In this document: one piece after another, positions 43,385 through 53,937 of the stretch
Layout of the letters: the number at the start of each line of letters is the position of its first letter
How positions within the stretch are numbered: the first letter of the stretch is position 1
DNA from: Ariolimax columbianus
Taxonomy: Eukaryota > Mollusca > Gastropoda > Stylommatophora > Arionidae
NCBI GenBank assembly: GCA_036924085.1
Contig: JAVGWX010000005.1
Span: 76,753,047-76,817,046 of the forward strand
Direction of reading: 5' to 3'
Length of the DNA stretch: 64,000 bases
The notes under the pieces: model-generated
What the model saw: the letters and a program-made list of their open reading frames with translations, nothing else
Told to the model about the DNA's origin: nothing
Databases searched by the model: none
Translations under genes and position numbers: made by a program

Positions 43385-44335
43385 TAACGCTCCTGCACCC
43401 CCGTATGACGGCCAGACAGTTTTTTTTTCTGTTCTCAGTGTGACAAAAGATTTTGGGCTCGGATTGGTTTGATCAGCCACCTACAAACCCACTCCGCCCA
43501 CTTCAGGATTGGTTTGATCAGCCATTTACGAACCCACTCCGCCCACTCCAGGATTGGTTTGATCAGCCATCTACGAACCCACTCCGCCCACTCCAGGATT
43601 GGTTTGATCAGCCATCTACGGACCCACTCCAGCATTGGTTTGATCAGCCATCTACGAACCCACTCCGCCCACTCCAGGATTGGTTTGATCAGCCACATAC
43701 GAACCCACTGCAGGATTGGTTTGATCAGCCACCTACGAACCCACTCCAGGATTGGTTTGATCAGCCACCTACGAACCCACTCCAGGATTGGTTTGACCAA
43801 CCACCTACGATCCCACTCCAGGATTGGTTTGATCAGCCACCTACGATCCCACTCCAGGATTGGTTTGGTCAGCCACCTACGAACCCACTCCGCCTACTCC
43901 AGGATTGGTTTGATCAGCCATCTACGAACCCACTCCGCCCACTCCAGGATTGGTTTGATCAGCCATCTACGAGCCCACTCCAGGATTGGTTTGATCAGCC
44001 ATCTACGAACCCACTCCAGGATTGGTTTGATCAGCCATCAACGAACCCACTCCGCCCACTCCAGGATTGGTTTGATCAGCCACCTACGAACCCACTCCAG
44101 GATTGGTTTGATCAGCCACCTACAAACCCACTCCAGGATTGGTTTGATCAGCCACCTACGAACCCACTCCAGGATTGGTTTGACCAACCACCTACGATCC
44201 CACTCCAGGATTGGTTTGATCAGCCACCTACGATCCCACTCCAGGATTGGTTTGGTCAGCCACCTACGATCCCACTCCAGGATTGGTTTGATCAGTCACC
44301 TACGATCCCACTCCAGGATTGGCAGATGGCAATGT
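43385..44335 (+). pseudogene. RTE-like LINE C-terminal zinc finger expanded into a 36/45-bp minisatellite
   Basis: The left edge encodes SQCDKRFWARIGLISHLQTH (43434-43493), the C2H2 finger with which RTE-like LINE proteins end. From 43462 the RIGLISHLRTHS part is repeated about 22 times to about 44323, in units of 36 bp (GATTGGTTTGATCAGCCACC plus TACGAACCCACTCCAG) and 45 bp (with a CGCCCACTC addition). Both lengths are multiples of 3, so the frame is kept and the open frame reaches 313 codons. Only the two His are repeated, the Cys pair is not, so the units cannot fold as fingers. A multi-unit block at 43777-43880 recurs at 44170-44270. Confidence 0.88.
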
Positions 44336-44552
44336 GATTCTCTTTGGAAACCATGGACAATCAACATTAACATTTCTGTGTTTAAGCAAGCGGCGACAGC
44401 TGATAAGTGACATCGGAAGCTTCCTGACATATGATGTCAATTACTCTATCAAGCCATCTAATCGTCGGCAAAAATACGTCCCAGGCATCTGATCTCATGG
44501 GCTTGGTCAGTTGTAATGTTATTGGTCCTAATTATCTACTGATCCGTATAAT

Positions 44553-45322
44553 TTAATTCTTTGATGTGCTAATCTCAATACTATAACATGTTATAATGTG
44601 TGATTCAATCGGCCGTTCAAATACCATTACACGGTATAGCGTTCTCACATTACCCAACATTTGGTCCCGTATTCCGTAGTCCTCCAGTATTGCCCAATGT
44701 ATATGTCTGTTTACTCTACCAAATGCATTCTCCCAGGCAATAAACAAAAACGATGAAATGTTCTCTTTTCGCTGCGGTTATGTTACATAATCGTCTTACG
44801 ATGAATAATGTATCAGGCTTTCCATTCCCACGAGAAAGTAAAATTGAGTTACACTCAACTAATAGTCACCAATTTTTATTTTCATGTTTCTAAGCGTTTT
44901 GAAAACATTACTTAGTAGCGACACACCTGTGTAGGTATTACAGTTTCTTTTACTAATTTATTGCTTCCAAATAAGTATTTAGTAACTTGCTGACAATTGA
45001 CTGAAGCGCTACTGTCTTCCACTGCAGTTTCAGTGATCCGAACAGAGATCCTCTCCTGCCTCAATGAAGGTTTGCATTGGCTTATTTGTTATGCCGTTCA
45101 CATAAGGGAATTTATTGCTAGTGCTCTTCTTTATAGCGTATTCAGCCTCTTGAATTAATTTAGCAAGTTCTAGACCATTCGTATTCGTGTGTATAAAACC
45201 TGAATGCTCTTCCACAGTTGACGGTCGACAAGAACTCGGAATTACTCTTCCCATCTATTTAGTAGAACACAATGCTTTAATATTTCAAAACCATTTTTGC
45301 GAATTATGTTTGACGTGGTATT
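44553..45322 (-). pseudogene. RTE-like LINE RT fragment, interrupted by another insertion
   Basis: Minus strand: KHCVLLNRWEE (about 45275-45243), LAKLIQEAEYAIKKSTSNKF and NGITNKPMQTFIEAGED (about 45170-45050, the KxGxDGIPxE-type block before RT), LFIVRRLCNITAAKREHF, FIAWENAFGRVNR (RT box A, about 44745-44705) and GIRDQMLGNVRTLY. Stops lie between the blocks. It continues beyond the 45335-46165 insertion into 46178-46360. Confidence 0.75.
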
Positions 45323-45334
45323 GAACCTCTCATC

Positions 45335-46108
45335 TCGATATTCACCCCATACGGCGTTGAGGTGTGAAACCACTAGTAGAAGACTTAGTTCTCGGTCGGG
45401 GTGTCGTAAGCAGTAGAGCAGCCACCTCACTGCGAACTGTTGAGACTCAGCCCTTGATCATGAGATATGTCCGCAGACCAGGCGAACAACATCTCCGTGC
45501 CATGACCAGGCTTGTCCCTTGGTTAAATGCACTCCTGCCTCGCTCTTTACCTCTGTCTGCTATCAGTCATCCCAATGGACGCAGAAGAGATGCACCTTTG
45601 CCCTATTGTGACAACTTCCCAGGTGGCGGGGAATGCTAGGCGTACCATCACTGCAGAGGAGCCGAGAAAATAAAAGGATCAAGGAGATACCTCACTCACA
45701 TGCATATGCTACGTTTCTGGCAGGACGTGACGATCCTGGGACACAGACACACTGGACTGCCTTTCTTCCGAGATACTTGAAAAACTAGTACATACAGTCT
45801 ACTATATCATATCATATCATTACCACACCTTATAGACACTAGTGGGGAAGACTCGATAGTCCTGCAAGACAACTTCCCTAAGAGAGACAACTCTGACAAA
45901 AACCAACTGCTGCCTTGCAGATAGGCTGGGAAAGCCAAAGGCTAAGGAGGGCGTCCCTTCAGAAACGCCTGTTAAAATCGGATGTACTGGGCCACAGGTT
46001 TAACAAAGTAACACAGTGCAACGTATATCGCTGTAACCAGCGTACGAAGAAGAAGAAGAAGAAGAAGAAGAAGAAGAAGAAGAAGAAGAAGAAGAATAAG
46101 AAGAAGAA

Positions 46109-46139
<31 letters not shown>

Positions 46140-46165
46140 AAGAAGAAGAAGAAGAAGAAGAAGAA
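45335..46165 (+). mobile_element. Non-autonomous LINE derivative (5' region plus tail), 12-bp TSD
   Basis: Flanked by GAACCTCTCATC at 45323-45334 and 46166-46177. About 700 bases match the 5' non-coding region of the LINE at 34199-34922. The last bases (CCAGCGTACGAAG) match the LINE 3' end (GCGTACGAAG), and a (GAA)n tail of about 120 bases follows. The whole ORF is therefore missing, as in an internally deleted element. No protein is encoded. It sits inside an older minus-strand RTE-like copy. Mobilisation by the Nimb-like LINE is inferred from the shared end and tail. Confidence 0.85.
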
Positions 46166-46177
46166 GAACCTCTCATC

Positions 46178-46360
46178 CCTGAGTCTCATCGCTTTGATAC
46201 TTTTATAGAAAATCTCTTGTGCAATAATTTTCTCATATATGTTAGTCGACCTCCATATTTATTGCTTGCATCTCCGTTAGCAGCTTGGGTTACTCATTTT
46301 GCATTTGTTCTCGCCATCTGGTCTGATACATAATCCCTCTGACGCCTTAGACGATACCCA
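46178..46360 (-). pseudogene. RTE-like LINE fragment, upstream part of the 44553-45322 copy
   Basis: Resumes directly after the target-site duplication of the inserted element. Minus-strand frames include RTRWREQMQNE-like and NMEVD-like pieces of the linker before RT, heavily mutated. Confidence 0.4.
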
Positions 46361-46559
46361 TGTCGTTTAGAGTTTTTGAGAAACACTTCATATTCTTGAA
46401 GACCATTATTCCAACACGCTGTCCGTCGCTTGGCGTTACCATGCCTCAAAGTGTTTGTTTCACAGCTCGTTTGATTGTTTCAAAGGTCCATTCACTTATT
46501 TATCTTATGTTTCTTCGTTCATTCCCAGATCAAAGTCCCGGTTTCTCTTACAAAGTTAC
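46361..46559. other. Unassigned spacer between two LINE relics
   Basis: A 110-codon plus-strand frame (46360-46692) is an antisense shadow of the retroelement on the minus strand. I cannot place the boundary between the two LINE copies. Confidence 0.35.
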
Positions 46560-47660
46560 AAAGGACACTTGTTTATCAGGTTTTTATATCCGTACAACTT
46601 TTATTTTATATGTCTCGCGAGGCCAGTATCGGTCTCTCTCTTCCCATGTGAGCATGCAGCTTTGTAGGATATGTTCCACAGTCATAGTATGATCCCCATT
46701 TGGACACCTGTTATCTGTCTCAATCCACATCTTGTTGAAAAGATGACCCTTGAGTCTGAAATTCCCAGTGTTCAGTCTGATGATGACGATCTACTCTGCT
46801 CTAGTTAAATCATAATAGTTGTCTTCTATTCGAAAGTCGGGGTGTTGATCTACCCATTTTCCACCTGGTTAGCTTGAATGAGCCGCGTAGCGCAGTGGTT
46901 AGCGCTCTGGCTTCGCATCTGAGTGGTCCTGGGTTCATTCCCCAGTTGAGGCGGTAATGTTTTCTTTCAGACCGCAATGGCTCCCGGGTCGACCCAGCCT
47001 TAAATGGGTACCGGTTCAGTCCAAGAAGTAAAAGCGGCGAGGGAGAGGAGATGGCTACCGCCCTCATATAGCCGAGCCTTTGAAATGTGAGATCGCTAAC
47101 ACCTGACACCCCTACTATGGGATACTTTACTCACTTAGCTTGAATGATGGTCTTGACCTCATTATCGTGAAGCTGAGGTCCGTTTGTGGGGAAGCTCCTC
47201 CCCCCTTTGTTTGTCTGTCTGCAGCTTCATTCCATTGGACACTGTACTGGGAAGACATTCCCTGTATGAACAGCCGTGGGTGTTCTGCTGAGAGCTCTGT
47301 CAACATGCGTTGCTCAAGAACTCTATCATGTAATACTGACAACGCTGCTAATACTGAGGAGACATTATTCAGGAATACTATGTATTCTTGGTGGATATCT
47401 TCATCTTGAATTACAGCGGTCGTCAGTTCTATAATCCGTAATAGACCGATATACCTCTATTGGATGTGGGTTTGATATTTCAGTCATCTGTATATACTTG
47501 TAACCATGTTTCTGGATGATATGTTCTGCAAGTTATTTTCTTAATCTGTCATTATTGTCTATTCCTGCTTGGTTTCTATCAGGAGATTCTGCTTGCTTCC
47601 ACGATGGAACCTGGATGTTCAGTATTATATCTATATCTACTGATTGCTTATGATTCTGTC
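46560..47660 (-). pseudogene. RNase H LINE, 3' part, disrupted by a SINE
   Basis: Minus strand, from 47660: WLQVYTDD (RNase H first box with its catalytic Asp, about 47510-47485), then VQWNEAADRQTKGG (GNExAD box, about 47240-47190) and SFTIMRSRPSFKLSE. After the SINE come IVIIRLNTGNFRLKGHLFNK (about 46800-46740), DNRCPNGDHTMTVEHILQSC (knuckle region, about 46700-46660) and WEERDRYWP. The order matches the LINE at 15-16 kb, but identity is low, so this is a separate lineage with stops and frameshifts. Confidence 0.75.
46882..47134 (+). mobile_element. tRNA-derived SINE, complete, 13-bp TSD
   Basis: 253 bp flanked by TTAGCTTGAATGA at 46869-46881 and 47135-47147. The head has an A box (GTAGCGCAGTGGTTAGCG) and a B box (GGTCCTGGGTTCATTCCCC), the internal RNA polymerase III promoter of tRNA genes. 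The body contains CTTAAATGGGTACC and GGAGATGGCTACCGCCCTCA, and resembles mollusc SINEs with a conserved central domain as I recall them. It ends without a poly-A run. It interrupts the RNase H LINE on the opposite strand. Confidence 0.92.
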
Positions 47661-48600
47661 TGCGTTGTAATTAACTTTAGTAGCTTTATTTAGCGGGTTT
47701 CAACCTTTGCCATTCCGATTTATTTTGAAATATTGCCCCTCTTTGTAGGTTATAAACTGTGTGTGTTCTAAATTCCTTATCCTATTAGATATAGTTTCCT
47801 GGCTTACATCTTAGTGCGCCGTAAAGGCTAAAACTCCGTCCTTTTGGTGGGAGAAATAAATGTAATTTATTTTCACTTCGCCTCGCTGACCCAGGTAACT
47901 TCTTTAACCGAGTACCTAACAAACCAGAACACGCATCCTTTCGTCCAAAATAATCGTTCCGGGGGGAGATCATTAGCTGTTCTAAAGCATGAAAATGCAA
48001 AAGGCAAACATAATATCTCTACCACAAACCCATCTAGGGACTCGTGGCTTGCGTTTTAAGAGGTCATCTGTATGACGGGAGGTTGAGACATAACACGAGC
48101 CCCCAGATGGGTTGGTTGTGGAGATATTGTTTATCCAACCATTACAAGTGTATACTTATTATTATCGTTGTTATGGTAGATAGATGCACATTCAACTGGA
48201 GAAACGGCCCTGCTAAAGAAAATTCCCCCGCCCCCCAAGGCGTGTTGAGTATGCAGATATCAATGCTGGGGCGGTATTATTTTGCAAATATAACAAAGCT
48301 GGAGTGAATGCTCGTTTGTGGTTGAAGATATTATGGGATTTATTTTTATCGCTTGATGCAGGGAGATCGGAAGAAGCAGGGGGAGAATAGACACCAAGGA
48401 GCTAACGGACAAACACATTAATGGATTCATTTACATAATAAAGGAGTTGGAATACTGTAGGGACAGGGTCATATCTGAAGAGTCATAATCATCATCATCG
48501 TTGTCATTGTCATCCTTATCGCCATTACTTTTACTTTGTCTATCTCTAGAATAACGACTCTTACTCATCTTTTACTTGTGCTAGGTAGTAGAATTTACAT
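47661..48600. other. No gene recognised
   Basis: AT-rich. The block ACCACAAACCCATCTAGGGA (about 48020) and a CCCAGATGGGTTGGTTGTGG stretch (about 48100) can pair as an imperfect hairpin of roughly 18 bp with a 60-base loop. No open frame has a recognisable domain. Confidence 0.45.
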
Positions 48601-48965
48601 CTTTTCTTCACTTGTTTCGTGTTTCAATATAGGATGATAGTTGTTGTTGTTGTTGTCTATTATAAGTAACTTTCCTTTTTTGGCTATTTGGTATCGGGTT
48701 CCAAAAGCTTTTTTTTACATTTTGAGCTTGCTGATGACGGTGAACCCGGTCCTCCAGGCTGAAGAAAGTTATCATTACTATCATCACAATCATCATTTGG
48801 GCGATTAATAACATTATCATCCTTGCAAATACTATCATCATTACCAGTAGTACTATCATCATTACCAGTAGTACTATCATCATTATATTTAATACCATCA
48901 TCCTCACGATTAATATCCTGATCATCTCCATTATTTATATAATCATAATCTTCATTAATAACATC
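48601..48965 (+). repeat. ATC-rich degenerate simple repeat
   Basis: Interrupted ATC runs, including three copies of TTACCAGTAGTACTATCATC (about 48840-48900). The 107-codon Met/Ile-rich minus-strand frame here is an artefact. Confidence 0.8.
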
Positions 48966-49029
48966 AACATTCCTTTTAACACCATCATGTAAATTAACAC
49001 TACAATCAGCATCTTCATTCTCATTATTC

Positions 49030-49345
49030 TATCACCATTCCTGTTCACACCAGCACCACCCCTGCTCACACCATCACCACCCCTGCTCACACCAGCACCA
49101 CCCCTGTTCACACCAGCACCACCCCTGCTCACACCATCACCACCCCTGCTCAGACCAGCACCACCCCTGCTCACACCATCACCACCCCTGCTCACACCAG
49201 CACCACCCCTGCTCACATCATCACCACCCCTGTTCACATCATCATCACCCTGTACCACACCATCACCACCCCTGCTCACACCAGCACCACCCCTGTTCCC
49301 ATCATCACCATTCCTGCTCACACCACCAACACCCCTGTTCACACC
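49030..49345 (+). repeat. 21-bp minisatellite, about 14 units
   Basis: Units of CACACCAGCACCACCCCTGC/T with ATCATCACC variants. On the minus strand the 21-bp period gives an open Gly/Arg/Val-rich frame (VSRGGAG repeats) with no start context and no known match. Confidence 0.92.
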
Positions 49346-49429
49346 TCAATGGAAACATGTATCCAATTGACATATTAAACCGCTTTTTAGCACATATTAC
49401 AACTCACTTTCAGTACTACTGAACAGTAC

Positions 49430-49880
49430 GAGAGAGAGGGCGAGAGGGAGGGAGAGGGTGAGAGAGGTGGAGAGAGAGGAGAGAGAAAAAGAGGGGGAAA
49501 GAAAGATGAAAGAGAGAGGGAGTGAGGGAGGGAAGCGGGAGGGTGGAGAGAGAGGGGAGAGAGAGGTGGAGCGAGAAGAGAGAGAGAAAGAGGAGGAGAG
49601 AAAGAGGAAAGAGAGAGGGAGGGAGAGAGGGAGAAGAGAGATGGGAAGAGGTAGAGGGGAGAGAGAGAGAGGGAGGGGGAGAGCGAGGGTGGTATAGGGA
49701 GAGAGAGGGGGAGAAAGAGAGAGAGGGATGCAGGAGGAGAGAGAGGGAGGGAGAAGGGGAGAGAGGGAGGTATAGAGAGAGGGAGAGAGGGGGAGTGAGG
49801 GAGGGAAAAAGACAGAGAGAGGAGAGAGAGGGTAGAACAAGAGAGAGAGGGAGAGAGATGAAGGGATAGAGAGAGGGAGC
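49430..49880 (+). repeat. GA-rich (purine) tract, about 450 bp
   Basis: Almost pure purine strand of GAGAGG/GAGAGA units. Such mirror-rich tracts can adopt triplex DNA. The long Ser/Leu/Pro frames on the other strand are artefacts. Confidence 0.95.
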
Positions 49881-50047
49881 TGTAAACTATCGACACAACG
49901 CATCCGTTCTCCTGACTTCATCCTGCTACTTGCAAAACCTTGTTCAGAGCTTGGTAGTGGGAGTTTGAGAATGAACGCAGAAGAAGAAGAAGAAGAAGAA
50001 GAAGAAGAAGAAGAAGAAGAAGAAGAAGAAGAAAAAGAAGAAGAAGA
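49878..50047 (+). mobile_element. 5'-truncated SINE-X with long (GAA)n tail
   Basis: Begins GAGCTGTAAACTA and contains the SINE-X 3' half (CGACACAACGCATCCGTTCT, then TTGGTAGTGGGAGTTTGAGA, then ATGAACGCAGAAGAAG). The GAA tail runs from about 49980 to 50047. Confidence 0.8.
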
Positions 50048-50496
50048 CAAAAAAAGAAATGATTGAGAAAGAGAAGTACGAAGGTAGACAACGAATGTGC
50101 ATGATGATAGTGTATTTACAGCAAACGTTATCCACTTTACGCGTCGACATAATTTTTTTAAATACTGGCAAACAAAAGAAGAAGAACAAAAGTAAAAAGG
50201 AAATTATGATGAAGAAGATGATGGTGACCTGACTACATTGACATCCAGATGGAAGTGTCGATTTTAAAATATAGACATGTGTCACGAACCAGCAACTTGG
50301 ACTCGTTGTTCGTGTCTTTTGACAAATTATTCCATTATTTGGCAGCCTATCTGTGTGTGTTTTGATTTTCCTCAAGTCAGTATCGAAAATCACATAAACT
50401 AGTGCATCTTTTCGTCTGGACACAAATACTAAACAGAAAATAAAACAAAGTTATCACCAAAATGTCTTTATCGGTAACAAGAAACAACACGAATTT
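50048..50496. other. No gene recognised
   Basis: AT-rich sequence between two SINE-X copies. Confidence 0.4.
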
Positions 50497-50507
50497 AAAC
50501 AACTGAC

Positions 50508-50976
50508 GGCAGCGCATGAGCTGCAGTGGCCAGCGGCCCATAGCTGACTGCTAGCGTCAGGGCCAGCGAACCAGAGCTGCCAAGACCCTTCTGGATAACA
50601 GACTACAGCAGGACAGACTGGCTAAGGAGAAGGGATCGAAGAGGGAATGCTAACCCGGTACTCAAAAAATGATTGCTAAAGTCGGATGTATTAGGCCGAA
50701 AGGTGCAAATATCGCAGTCAAGCTGTAAGCTACGACACAACGCATTCCGTTCTCTGGACTACATTCTGCTACTTAAGCCCTTTCATGGTTTGATAGCGGG
50801 AGATTGAGAACGAACGAAGCCAAGCCAAGCCAAGCCAAACCAAGCCAAGCCAAACCAAGCCAAGCCAAACCAAGCCAAGCCAAACCAAGCCAAGTCAAGC
50901 CAAACCAAGCCAAGCCAAACCAAGCCAAGCCAAGCCAAGCCAAAACAAGCCAAGCCAAACCAAGCCAAGCCAAGCC
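50508..50976 (+). mobile_element. SINE-X retroposon with long (CCAAG/CCAAA)n tail, imperfect 11-bp TSD
   Basis: Body 50508-50818, slightly 5'-truncated (starts GCAGCGCATGAG) with one internal deletion (the CTACACCTCCACG part). It ends GAGAACGAACGAAG and runs into about 155 bases of CCAAGCCAAGCCAAAC units. Flanks AAACAACTGAC (50497-50507) and AAACATCTGAC (50977-50987) differ at one base. Confidence 0.85.
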
Positions 50977-50987
50977 AAACATCTGAC

Positions 50988-52444
50988 AAATCTATAATAA
51001 AGGTAAATACATATTGATAAATGCATTTCGTATCTGATCGTTGACCGACTAAAGTGTAGCAAATGGTATTTTGGTAATGTTCTGCATGTTTCTTCAACAA
51101 ACAGTTGTTAGAGCGTCTATCGGGCAAGGGTGAGAGTACGTATATTTCACAGGTAAAGGACTGCGTCACTCCTCGCTTGTGTGGTGCCTCGGTCAAGCAT
51201 ACTGAGCGGTAAGAGGAAGGGTGTACTACAGTTAAAGAAAGTGAGATTAGGAGATAGAGAACTAGTCAGAATGCCCCCATCCCTAACCCCATTCCCATCT
51301 CCCTCTAAGCATACAAGGACTAGAGATTGCATATCTGTATTAAAATATATTTCTTTCGTCCCCCCCACCCCACGCCCCACCCCCAAACAATCCAACTTTA
51401 ATTATGCACTATAACTATATGTTATTAAACCAAAGTTATTTATTTATTGACTAAGTTTGTAAATACAATAATTCCACGTTCAGCTGTTTACATGGTTATT
51501 TCTAATAAATCAGTTCTGCTACTCGAATCATTGTTAATCTAATCACTACTAATCAAATCTGTGCAAATCGAATCAGTGATAATGGGTTATGTGTTAATCG
51601 AACCTGTGTTAATCGGGGTTTAAAACAATTTTCGTCAAATGCTTTGTATGCAGTTGTGGCTGTCATCTGTTATTATGTCAGTTGTCTGGAAATTGTTGCA
51701 AGCCTTTCATGTGTCATTAACTGTCCTTCTTATCCGTCAGTTTATTTGACGTGCACAGGGAGGTGAAGGAAAAGGGTCTTTTACGATTTAACGTTGATTA
51801 GGTTGGGGCTAAAAGTGGATTATACGTTAAGCGACACTACATTACGTTCTGCTAATAAAAGGTAGTCCCCCAGCAAACACTGCTATAGGGGATAAACTAG
51901 TACAGAATTTGGTGAACTTCTCAGCTCTTTATGAGGTGGAGTGGCCAATCTTCATCGCTGTCTATAATTCCCAAGTAATCGTTGACCTCTGCATCGACTA
52001 GAGGGTATCGATAGCTAAGCTTGAACGTGGTAGGTTAAGTGTGCGGCTGCGGCAGGTAAGATGAATGAAAATGCTACTTACCATTGATGGGGTTGTTCCC
52101 TACACAGTTTCTCACTGTCATTCAAGAGCATTGTATCCAGCGTGGAGTCTAGAAGCGATGTTTTGATAATGTCTTATCCGTTGACGGAGACTCGTGTGCT
52201 CAGTGCCAGCAACAGTTGTTCTTATCAGGCACGTGTGTTTTATTGAGTCGGCTAATGCATATATTAAGAAAATAGAACTGCTGCAATATTCGATCAGATT
52301 CATTCAGATTAGAATTCACCAAGCCAGATTTGCTTTAAAAGCATTGTGTTCAATACAGGACTTATAGTCTCCCACAACGAAAAAACGGATCTACATTCAT
52401 GAAAATCCAGTCCTAATGTATGGATCATAAAAATTGTATTTAAG
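50988..52444. other. No gene recognised
   Basis: About 1.45 kb with no open frame over 82 codons and no visible repeat, except degenerate AATCGAATC/AATCTAATC motifs at 51520-51620. Confidence 0.45.
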
Positions 52445-53125
52445 TTAGAGAGTCACATCCAGACTAAAGGCTTTCACCAACAGATGTTCACATCACACCC
52501 AGACTGGAGGCCTTCACCAACAGATGTCCACGTCACATGCAGACTGTAGGGTTTCACCAACAGATGTCCACGTCACATCCAGACTGTAGGGTTTCACCAA
52601 CAGATGTCCACGTCACATCCAGACTGTAGGGTTTCACCAGCAGATGTCCACGTCACATCCAGACTAGAGGCTTTCACCAACAGATGCCAACGTCACATCC
52701 AGACTGTAGGCTTTCACCAACAGATGTCCACGTCACATCCAGACTAGAGGCCTTCCATAACAGATGTCCACGTCACATCCAGACTGTAGGGTTTCACCAG
52801 CAGATGTCCACGTCACATCCAGACTAGAGGCTTTCACCAACAGATGCCAACGTCACATCCAGACTGTAGGCTTTCACCAACAGATGTCCACGTCACATCC
52901 AGACTAGAGGCCTTCCATAACAGATGTCCACGTCACATCCAGACTGTAGACTTTCACCAACAGATATCCACGTCATATCCAGACTAGAGGCTTTCACGAA
53001 CAGATGTCCACGTCACATCCAGACTAGAGGCTTTCACGAACAGATGTCCACGCCACATCCAGACTAGAGGCTTTCATCAACATATATCCACGTCACATCC
53101 AGACTAGAGGCCTTCACCAACTGAT
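52445..53125 (+). repeat. 40-bp minisatellite, about 17 units, with 160-bp higher-order repeat
   Basis: Units of CACGTCACATCCAGACTAGA plus GGCTTTCACCAACAGATGTC. Positions 52621-52780 are repeated base for base at 52781-52940, a four-unit block copied as a whole. Confidence 0.96.
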
Positions 53126-53937
53126 GTCTACGTTGCTTGTTACGTGTTAGATGGTATAGATATCAAAACAGGCACAGAATCGCGGCAAAAAACATGACAA
53201 CATATAAAACAGCTCGAGTTTCAGAAAAGTAGTGATGGATTCAACACGCCCTCGGGAAGGAGCTTATCGAATATAATCACGTCTACACTAGTTCTGAACC
53301 CACAGGTAAATAAAAAGAATATAACAATCAAAGAATTATAATAGTCAGTAAATGTTGCAGACTCACATCTTCTCGAAAGGAGAATATAATTTCACGCAAA
53401 ATGAACTCTGAGACAGACATATTGCATCTGTTTTTAGTGTGAGAAAAAGAGTTCTTCATTTTGTGTTAACAGCGCCAGGAGAAACATCAAATTGGGCTTC
53501 TCCACTAAAGTAAGAGACGTGGTCATTAAGGAGCGGAGTACGGTTACATGGCAACAACAGCCAGAATGATATTGAGGACAGTCATGGTATCGGAGTCCTA
53601 TTCCTTCCCTCGGAAGGCACAGACGTGCTGATTATGAAAGAAGCAGACAACGGACATAGAGGTCTCACACGGTCGGTGGCTTTCAACCTACTGGCATTAT
53701 TTTTTATAGGTTGCTACAATGGCAGAGTTGGTATCACGATCTGTCAGCACCTGCTGTAGTGTCACTGAAAATGGATGCATGGCACTTTGAAAGCGGCCAG
53801 GGGCACTGATGACGCTGTAAAGTTGAACAGACAACCCACTTGTTGTAAGACTTTGAAATAAAAAGTTGGCCAAAACGGAGCAGAATTATGAAGGCCCAGC
53901 AAGATACAGGAACCAACAACACTCGCCGTCATTTTCG
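53126..53937. other. No gene recognised
   Basis: Unique AT-rich sequence between two arrays. Frames up to 62 codons without identifiable domains. Confidence 0.45.

Noticed and set aside
46882..46960. Functional tRNA gene
   Set aside because: A and B boxes are good, but the segment lacks paired acceptor stems and sits at the head of a TSD-flanked SINE.
49397..50050. Ser/Leu/Pro-rich minus-strand open frames up to 217 codons
   Set aside because: They are the complement of GA-rich and GAA tracts.
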